Shown here in pieces: positions 56,079-64,000 of a DNA stretch of 64,000 nucleotides. The notes under the pieces were generated by a model that searched no databases, was not told the DNA's origin, and worked only from the letters and a program-made list of their open reading frames with translations. Source of the stretch: Ditylenchus dipsaci (taxonomy: Eukaryota; Nematoda; Chromadorea; Rhabditida; Anguinidae); the NCBI GenBank assembly GCA_004194705.1, contig SADC01000175.1:1-64000 (forward strand). Reading direction: 5' to 3'. The number at the start of each line of letters is the position of its first letter. The stretch's first letter is position 1. Both the position numbers and the translations under genes were made by a program.

Positions 56079-57179
56079 ATGTTATATATGATTTTAGTGA
56101 AAAGAATTAAGGCGTAGAGTTGAATAGGCACTTAGTGCAATGTGTGTGGCCGCGACGAAATAACGGTCTGACGAAATCGTGTCCGATTCGAAATAGGGGC
56201 AGGAAGTGCATGATCTCAACGCGACTTGACTCTGTTTAGTTTTTACAATTCATTGTCAGAAAAAAGGGCGCCTGCCGCGTGTAGTTAGCATAGATCTCGG
56301 TAACAAGATTCTAGCTAAACAGAACGTGTCCGAAATGTTAGCCCACACTAAAGTATTGTTCATAGTATTAGATTTGAGAAAAAAAACGAAGAAAAGAAAA
56401 TGATACATTGATGAAATGAAAATGTACAGTTAGCAGAATGAAAATGAAGATTTTCACTGAAAAATCTCATTTTTCATTTGATAAAAATGAAAATTTTCAT
56501 TTTTATTTTCATCATAGAAAATGAAAATGAAAATTTCATTTCCTTTTTCATTTTTCATTTTTATTTTAAAAATTTTCATTTTCATTCTCATTTTCATTTT
56601 TCATTTTGGAAACATTGAGCTAATTCTCGTAATTTTGCAGCAAATTCTTGTAATCTTGCAGCAAATATTAGTGAATTTTGCGGGAATTCGAATTTCCGTC
56701 AAATGACTTGGATCGCTCAGAATCCCAGCCCGAAGTGGTCAGAAGCCCCTGAAAGTTGGTTTTTTGGGGTTTACTAAAGGGGGGGTAAACTTTTGTGAAA
56801 AATGCGATTGGGCGGATCAGAATTCCGGTCCGATCGGCTTAATCGCTCTGAATTCCTCCCTGAACCGCTCAAAACCGTCATAAAACTGAAATTCTGAGCG
56901 ATTAAGCCAATCGGACCGGAATTCTGATCCGCCCAATCGAATTTTCGCAAAAGTTTCCCCCTCCCCCTTTTAGTAAACCCCAAAAAACCAACTTTCAGGG
57001 GCTTCTGACCACTCCGGGCTGGGATTCTGAGAGATCCAAGTCATTTTTTGACTAGGAAATTCGAATTCACGCAAAATTCACTAATATTTGCTGCAAGATT
57101 ACAAGAATTTGCTGCAAAATTACGAGAATTAGCTGCAAAATTACGAGAATTAGCTGCAAAATTCCGTTTTACCCCTTTT

Positions 57180-58600
57180 TTGTCATTTTTTTTTGTTTAT
57201 ATGGTTCATTAAACTACATATTATTTTTAGCTAGAATTTCAATGGCGCGCACAACTCTTCTCGAGACAATCGAAAAGCCTAATTTTGCAAGTCTGCGCTC
57301 AATGCTAGAAATAAAAAAGACCAAAAAAGTGATGAAAAAACAACAGGGGGGATGCTCAACAAGATGCTCAACACGGGACCAAGGCAAAAAAATGTCCTCT
57401 TCTAGTATAGGGCCAAATTTTCTTAATATATAGAGCTAATTTTTCTTTGACACTATGTTGTATGTTGTTAATATCTGTAGATAGTGGACTGTTGAAAAAG
57501 GACAGAAGTTGGGAATGTTTTATTTTAGAATGTTTGGTCTTGCAGCATGTGATGTTTGTATAACTTGTATGATCGTAATTTTTGTTTTATGCACTAGAAT
57601 AAAAATAGTATTCCACAGAGAGAAACAAAGGACTGCCCAGCAGTGTTTTCAACGGTCCGAGACAGAATCAGAAAGGTTCGAAGGCAGAATTCAAAGCAAT
57701 GTCAGAAATCAGAAATGATAGTCAGAAAAGTTAGAATCAGAAGCTGAATGACAATCAAAAGTTTTCAAAGTCTGATATATAAAGTCAATAACACGATTTT
57801 CGCTTGGTCCCCCCTATGTTTCAGGTCCTGGTTGGGGGGGGGGGGTTCCTGGACTTAGGGAGATCCTGAAATACGTCAGCAAATTCCCGAAAACACCTTT
57901 TTAATCGTTTTTAGCGCATAAGAATTACTAAGAAATGGTTAAAACCTGATTTTGAAAAAAAATTGTTGGGAGGAGGGGTGGGTATTCGCTACTAGGGTCA
58001 TTTTTTCTTATTCAGAAAGTGTTTAGAAAGGCTTCTCGTATCTTGTTGTGAAGAAAAATGAGCTCGAGGGGTGATTTTGAGTCACTTTAAAAAAAACCGA
58101 GTGTGAGGGGGGACTAAAGAAGTACCTTTGTAAAAACAATGAAAAGCCATCCAAGTGAAGTTAGGAGTGTATTTTTATGGTCGTTGCATAGAGACTGATT
58201 TTTGCATTGCACTGAGACTGAGAAGATGATTTAGATTAAAAGCAGCAAAGAAATCACAGAAACCACACATAGCCAAATAAGTCTTTTTCTAAGTGCTCGT
58301 TTATCAAGGGTGCCAGTTCACTGAAGAGCCAGCTTATTGAGAGTCAAAAAAATTATCACAAGAAAAAAAAATCGGGTGTGGCTCAAACAGCTAAGACTGG
58401 ACCAAATTACACAAAATAGCGCGTAAAACACATGCGGAAAAATAATGTACGCTCAAGAATTGTGTCCGTGTCCGGTTTCCTAATAAGGTAAAGCACAGAA
58501 CTTTAGTCATTACTTTGCATGAAATCGCAAAAGCTCCAATGATATACAAAAAAATCCCTTTATTATTTACACCTATTGAGACACAATTACTAGTCACAAT
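57180..58600. other. No supported gene
   Basis: 57300-57430 is the inverted counterpart of 53395-53475 ('tgatgaaaaaacaacagggg', 'gggaccaaggcaaaaaaatg'), so it is an outer arm around the foldback at 53500-57175. A 63-residue open frame (57242) runs into this arm and is not convincing. 57790-58140 holds poly-G-marked repeat debris. Nothing else is recognised. Confidence 0.45.
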
Positions 58601-58621
58601 TACTACTGACACAATTACTAA

Positions 58622-59266
58622 TTATTGATTTCTCTCTCTTAATATTCTGTCTAGTATTTCATCCATTAGCCTTAAGCAGTAGCAGCGGCAAAAATAAAGC
58701 ACCCTGGCAACTGGCTTCACTGACAGCGTCTCGAGCCCTCTGTTTTTTACTTTCCATCGGTTTTGAATGACCACCAGATATTCATCATCACAGAAGATTG
58801 CAGAAATCACCAACACCAGTTTGATTTGAGCAGTTTGCTTATCGTCTAGGAAGAAAGAACTCGGCGTGGCACTGAAATTCTTTTCCAGATTCTTAGGAAC
58901 AAGTACCTTGAAACAGCAGGTAAAAATTTTAGAATTTCGAATATGCCTTACTTTGACGGCCTGCAATTTACCACTATTGTTCGTTATGCTTATCAAGAAT
59001 TCCATAGGGACCCACAGAACTGCATCGGATTGATAGATTAGAGCGAGATCGGGCAGAGCATCGAGCAAGAATGGACGGTCGAACCGAAAAGATTGATGCA
59101 CTGAGGAATGATTGGACACCAAGCTCCATTGATATTCTGTAAGAACTTGATTGGACGGTTTCATCATGGTAGCAGCCGATGAGCCTTCCATTTTACCAAC
59201 TTCCGCTTGAATACCTTGCAGAGAAAAAGAGAGAACCACAGATGTCAGCTTTATTGCCACAGCCAA
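58622..59266 (-). CDS. Protein with an MSP-like domain
   Basis: Two exons, 59266-58952 and 58906-58622, around a 45-nt GT-AG intron; the frame stays open even unspliced. The spliced protein has about 199 residues. The middle reads DAVLWVPMEFLISITNNSGK, then LQAVKVLVPKNLEKNFSATP and SSFFLDDKQTAQIKLVLV. This follows the MSP-domain pattern: a Leu-x-Ile-x-Asn-x-Ser strand, a Val-Lys-Val strand, a Pro-turn, then an Ile/Leu-x3-Gln-x-Ala/Val-x-Ile-x-Val strand. MSP-domain proteins in nematodes include sperm proteins and VAP-type membrane tethers. The C-terminal 60 residues are unassigned. A TATA box lies 71 nt upstream of the ATG. The domain call is from pattern only. Confidence 0.5.
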   Translation of the reverse strand: MAVAIKLTSVVLSFSLQGIQAEVGKMEGSSAATMMKPSNQVLTEYQWSLVSNHSSVHQSFRFDRPFLLDALPDLALIYQSDAVLWVPMEFLISITNNSGKLQAVKVRHIRNSKIFTCCFKVLVPKNLEKNFSATPSSFFLDDKQTAQIKLVLVISAIFCDDEYLVVIQNRWKVKNRGLETLSVKPVARVLYFCRCYCLRLMDEILDRILRERNQ

Positions 59267-59336
59267 AAGAATTCGAGAGCAACTGATGACAGCGGAAAGC
59301 GAGAGAAGAATGAGTGGTAATCATCTAGATGCATTG

Positions 59337-59344
59337 CTTTTATA
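59337..59344 (-). promoter_or_regulatory. TATA box of the MSP-like-domain gene
   Basis: TATAAAAG on the minus strand, about 71 nt upstream of the ATG at 59266. Confidence 0.55.
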
Positions 59345-59449
59345 CTTGACAAAATGGGATCCTTCGAATTCTTCTTTTTAAGACAAAAATTTTGAATGCA
59401 CCCTACGATCTTATCTTAAGATATAAAAATTTTGTGCATGCATTCTGTG

Positions 59450-59581
59450 TACAGTCAAACCTCTTTAACCGGACACCTTGTTGACACTTTATTTGGCCAG
59501 GTACTCGACACTTTAAGGAAAACAACACCCCTATAACCCGACACCCTGAGGCCGGTTCCCTGGGGTGTCGGATTATCCTAA
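59450..59581. mobile_element. CAGTCAAACC-family copy, word CGGACACC
   Basis: TACAGTCAAACCTCTTTAAC at the left; words CCGACACC and GGGGTGTCGG follow. The right end is decayed near 59581. Confidence 0.6.
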
Positions 59582-59754
59582 GTGAAAACAATTTGAGCCA
59601 TAAATGAAATCAATCGTTCAATGAAATCAAGTGTTTTTCGGTTAACTGCTCAAGAACTATCCTGTTCTCGGTTAATCGGCCAAGAACAATCATAATTTAT
59701 ATTTTCTTGTTGGGAGTGTTATTCGCGTTATAACTATCATATGACTGAAAGTTC

Positions 59755-61035
<1,281 letters not shown>

Positions 61036-61054
61036 GATCTCAACTTTTGCTCAG

Positions 61055-62807
61055 AAAGACGTTCCTGAAGTTGCGGGATAAGCTTCCGATTCAGAACTCT
61101 GTAACAAGGAACATATTTTTGAAGCTAAATGCGAAAACGGGTGCAGTCAACAATCGGATCAGTGCTAATTTCGAAAGGTTTCATCACTTTTATAGTTCTG
61201 TTTATTTAATTTGATTTCAGCTGGAAGAAATTCGTCAATCCAAGCGAGCCGACTCTCTTTATTGGCATCGATGTGACTCATACTCCACAAGGCGATACTG
61301 AATTTCCGTCCATTAGTTCCTTAGTGGAAAATGTGGACGTTGAGGCTAGCAAGTGAGTTGAATAGTTTTCTAGTGGATGTCAGTGTAATAACTTTTTTTG
61401 GCATTAGGTCATTTGGTCCCCGGTCATTTATCCCGGTCATTTGGTCCCCGGTCATTTGGTCCCCGTCATTTGATCCTCGGTCATTTGGTCCCTGGTCATT
61501 TGGTCCCCGGTCATTTGGTCCCCAAAAGCCGCCAATTTAAAATGTTCAAACAGGTTCGAATCCTGGCGATAGCAAAGAATTGTTTTCTACCATATATTAT
61601 ACCGAATAGGTCTCATTCACCTGGGGAATCGGAAATTGGAAAATTTTGGATTTAGAAAGAAATATTAAAGACTATATGGGGGGGGAAGGGTATACTGAAT
61701 AACACTTGGTGATATCCCATTCATCCTCAATGATCCAGATCCACCCTCAGTGGTCCAAGTCCACCCTAAATGGTTCAGATTGACTTTTAGTGGTCCTAAC
61801 ACACTTTCAATAGTTGGGATTCACTACCAATGCCTCCGTTATTAGTAAAATGGTTTTAAAAATTTGGTGGGGAAATTCAGTAATTTGGTGGGAATTTCAC
61901 ACTTTTGGTGGGGAAATTCACTTACAGCCATTTTTTATTGACTAGAACACAAAAATAATGCCTTTTTCGAGCTTCTGAGGCAATTTTAGGTCGATATAGG
62001 GTGTTTGGAAACACCTTAAAAAAATTTCATTTTGGGGGGGGGGGTATACTCCGGTAGCGCCAATTTTTTATATATAATTTAACCTCAGTTTTAATGGATC
62101 ATCGATTAACCTGACATTTGGATGGGTTTTCAACACTTTTCCAGGTTATTGTGCAGCTTTTTAAAGCGGTCAAATTCCCGGTCACATTCATTTGACTATG
62201 TGCCAGATATTTGAAGTTTGACTTATTAGAAACACATGAGCACCTTGCAAACAATAGCTAAACGATTTGCAAGTCTCGAAATTGGATCGACATAGGTTTC
62301 GTTCAAGACAACATGGAAAAACATTAAAAAAATTTAAACTGGCGGCTTTGGGGATCAAATGACCGGGGACCAAATGACCAGGGGATCAAATGACCGGGGA
62401 CCAAATGACCAGGGGATCAAATGACCGGGGACCAAATGACCGTCGCCCCTTTTTTTAGGTATGTAGCGAGTGTGAGAGTCCAAATCGAACGTACCGAATG
62501 GATCAACGATATGAAAGAGATGTCTGAGGAAAGAATCGATGACTTTAAGAAGGTTGATTTTTATAGCTATAAGTCTACTATTTCGAGTTATTTAGGCAAA
62601 TGGCCAGCTGCCAAAGCACATTGTAATTATGCGTGATGGAGTATCTGAAAGCCAGTTCCGAATGGTAATCGATCAGGAGCTAGCCGATTTGCAAAGAGCT
62701 TGTCAGGCCGTTGATAAGTCGTACAGACCTACACTTACAGTGCTAATTGTCCAAAAGTGTCTCGGAACTCGTTTCTACGCAGAAGATGCCAACTTTCCAG
62801 GAGTCAA
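61055..62807 (+). CDS. Argonaute PIWI-domain exons (partial gene)
   Basis: Four exons keep one open frame: 61055-61177, 61221-61352, 62459-62552 and 62596-62807. They encode NSVTRNIFLKLNAKTGAVNN, then LFIGIDVTHTPQGD, YVASVRVQIERTEWINDMKE and KHIVIMRDGVSESQFRMVID, then LTVLIVQKCLGTRF. This is the PIWI domain order of Argonautes: Asn-hydrophobic-Lys-Asn, the first catalytic Asp in DVTH, the Arg-Asp-Gly-Val-Ser-Glu with the third, and VQK. Two catalytic Asp residues are kept, unlike most worm WAGOs; the HH of the usual QKRHHTR is CLG. The N, PAZ and MID parts are not visible upstream, where the Hsp70 pseudogene lies, so the gene is either truncated or has a large intron; the 3' end may lie beyond 64000. 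Intron 2 holds a transposon. Confidence 0.85.
61400..62449 (-). mobile_element. Foldback element, GGTCATTTGGTCCC word, copy B in Argonaute intron
   Basis: Full-length inverted copy of 17533-18509, 1,050 bp, with arrays at 61405-61530 and 62345-62445. Seven T residues flank each end (61393-61399; 62450-62456). Removing the element and one T run leaves a 49-nt GT-AG intron. It holds a fragment (61850-62050) of two other repeats. Confidence 0.85.
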
Positions 62808-62923
62808 GTGAGTGTTTTTTTGACAATTTGATTGAGTTACAGACGAGGCTCCCAATAACATACCGTATTTTCTCTAATAGCTCACCCGTCTCTATTAACT
62901 CACCCCCCTCTACTTTGAGGACC

Positions 62924-63177
62924 TACCGTATTTCCTCTAATAACTCACCCTGCTCTAATAACTCACCTCCCTCAACTTTGAGGGCCTATATCTCAGCTCG
63001 GAAAAAATATTTTGCAAAGCTGTTCATTGCGTTTTCTTAATTCCCTCGAGCTCTACCGATTCCAGTTTTTAAATTTAATTTTTTCACCCGAAAATCTCGT
63101 GATCGACCTCAAATTTTTCCAATATTCAACGATCCAAAAAATAACTCTCCCGGTGAGTTATTAGAGGAAATACGGTA
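62924..63177. mobile_element. Nested CCGTAT element, word AACTCACC
   Basis: TACCGTATTTCCTCTAATAA and AGAGGAAATACGGTA ends. Joining the flanks at one TA gives 'gaggaccTAtatctcagcc', the sequence of the uninterrupted copy at 44419. Confidence 0.9.
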
Positions 63178-63226
63178 TATCTCAGCCCTAAGCAAATATT
63201 TTCCATCGTTGTTTATTGCATTTTCT

Positions 63227-63385
63227 TACCGTATTTCCTCTAATAAGCGCCCCCGCTCCAATAAACGCTCCCCCCATTTTTTGACTAAAATTTTGGAGTT
63301 AAGGCCATTTCTGATTGACAATTTCAAAATTTTTAGGGGTTTGAAAAATAAGCGCCCCGGGGCGCTTATTAGAGGAAATACGGTA
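63227..63385. mobile_element. Nested CCGTAT element, word AAGCGCCCC
   Basis: Ends as at 62924; word as at 43321. Joining the flanks at one TA gives 'cattttctTAactcccacgag', matching the copy at 44493 ('cattttcttaattcccacg'). Confidence 0.9.
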
Positions 63386-63471
63386 ACTCCCACGAGCTCT
63401 ATCGATTCCTTTTTTAGATATCGGTTGAGCACCCGAAAATCTCAAGATCGACCTTAAAATTTTTCGATTTT

Positions 63472-63763
63472 CGGGGAGGAGAAGAATGGGCCATTTCAAA
63501 TTGGGCCAATTCAATTTGGGCCATTTTCAAATTTGGCCATTTCAAATTGCGCCGATGCAATATGCGCCATTTCGAATTGGGCCATTTTCAAATTGGGCCA
63601 ATGCAAATTGGGCCAATTTCAAAATAAACCCACGATTTTGAATCAACAACAGTTAAAAATTGCCTACAAGTTGGCGCAATTTGAATTGCCCAATTTGAAA
63701 TGGCGCAATTTGAAAATGGCTTAAATTGAATTGGAGATTGAATGGCCCACTCTTCTCCTCCCC
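63472..63763. mobile_element. Foldback element, AAATTGGGCCA word
   Basis: Ends GGGGAGGAGAAGAATGGGCC and complement (tggcccactcttctcctcccc); about ten 'tttcaaattgggcca' units between. It is non-coding. Confidence 0.7.
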
Positions 63764-63838
63764 CAATATCGCAAGGATTACGATAATGCCGAACGTTTTG
63801 CAAAAGGCAATGACTTTGAAATTTAAAAGGCAAAAATT

Positions 63839-64000
63839 CCGGCTAGGTGAGATTTGTCAAAAACGAAATTTGTCAAAACGAAATTTGTCAAAAACGAAAC
63901 TTGTCAAGACAAATTTTTCTCGTTTGTAAAGTGTTTCAGTATTTTTTTTTTGCTTTTACTATTTGAATACTTTGTCATATGTATATCCAGTAAAAAACGC
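63839..64000. mobile_element. Left part of a foldback, word TTTGTCAAAACGAAA
   Basis: It opens CCGGCTAGGTGAGATTTGTC, the same terminus as 43612 (CCGGTTAGGTGATACTTGCC), then four 'aaatttgtcaaaacg' units. The right end lies outside the window. Confidence 0.65.

Larger units (their letters stand above)
53547..56617 (+). mobile_element. hAT transposon, 3.07 kb, 8-bp target duplication
   Basis: Ends CAGTGTTTCCAAAATG and CATTTTGGAAACATTG, the classic hAT form, flanked by agctaatt at 53539-53546 and 56618-56625. Subterminal arrays of 'gaaaatgaaaattttcat' fill 53557-53745 and 56405-56610, so this coding element has the same array style as the non-coding foldbacks. It carries a multi-exon transposase. 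Confidence 0.92.
53500..57175. mobile_element. Foldback element, ATTTTGCAGCTAATTC word, with hAT inside
   Basis: Ends GGGTAAAACG(G)AATTTTGC and complement, then 'attttgcagctaattctcg' units at the left (53518-53555) and inverted at the right (57075-57165). The shared core is present twice as inverted arms (56680-56880; 56890-57060). The hAT element 53547-56617 is inserted in the left array. Confidence 0.8.
62861..63470. mobile_element. CCGTAT-family element, word CTCACCC, with two nested copies
   Basis: TACCGTATTTTCTCTAATAG at the left. The frame follows the copy 43971-44623 but is interrupted twice, at 62924-63177 and 63227-63385. It continues to 'aaaatttttcgattttc' at 63470; the right end is displaced by the element at 63472 or lost. 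Confidence 0.8.

Noticed and set aside
57242..57433. A 63-residue open frame after an AG acceptor
   Set aside because: It runs into an inverted arm of the repeat that surrounds 53500-57175, has no domain and no continuation.

Overview
The window is nuclear DNA of a nematode. The diagnostic gene is a major sperm protein (MSP, 20528-20956), a nematode-restricted cytoskeletal protein. Short 45-60 nt introns, a trans-splice-like acceptor directly before an ATG (39066) and a two-gene cluster spaced like a nematode operon (46343-45535) agree. I cannot assign a species. Genes take up a small part of the window; most of the rest is DNA transposon sequence and its decay products, often nested.

Genes, left to right: a 99-residue F-box-like protein (8654-8294, minus); a divergent GSK3-family kinase of the sperm-kinase type (14621-16150); an intact six-exon gene for a 250-residue single-pass membrane protein (20364-19329, minus), head-to-head with the MSP gene; a three-exon Ig-FN3 receptor fragment (24005-23292, minus); a duplicated last exon and 3' UTR of the GSK3-like gene (24336-24490); a short Bucentaur/CFDP1/Swc5 C-terminal-domain gene (39066); two small membrane-protein genes in tandem (46343-45535, minus), the second weakly like complex I subunit NDUFB1; KXD1 (BORC/BLOC-1-related), whose exons are split by a 5.1-kb intron full of transposons (47332-52882); an MSP-like-domain protein with a TATA box (59266-58622, minus); a BiP-type Hsp70 pseudogene (59755-61035); and the PIWI-domain exons of an Argonaute (61055-62807), one of whose introns holds a 1,050-bp transposon.

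Several conserved genes share one defect: a single base missing from a short homopolymer (MSP, GSK3-like, Bucentaur, Ig-FN3, Hsp70). The same kind of lesion in unrelated, otherwise conserved genes points to residual sequencing error more than to independent pseudogenisation. The Hsp70 copy also has four substitution-type stop codons and a changed ATP-site motif, so it is a real pseudogene.

The mobile DNA is the remarkable part. More than twenty families of foldback elements have ends made of tandem or inverted arrays of a short 'word' of about 6-16 bp. Within a copy the word recurs at both ends; between copies or families the frame sequence is conserved while the word is replaced. One core segment of about 170 bp is found with at least five different terminal word arrays. 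Target duplications are readable: TA for the CCGTAT and CAGTCAAACC families (proved by nested insertions), 8 bp for an hAT element encoding a BED-finger transposase and for two other foldbacks, and 9 bp for two others (Mutator/Phantom-like). Pogo-type transposase fossils lie inside two CCGTAT elements. Two long tandem arrays (7 x about 188 bp; 3 x about 180 bp) complete the repeat landscape.
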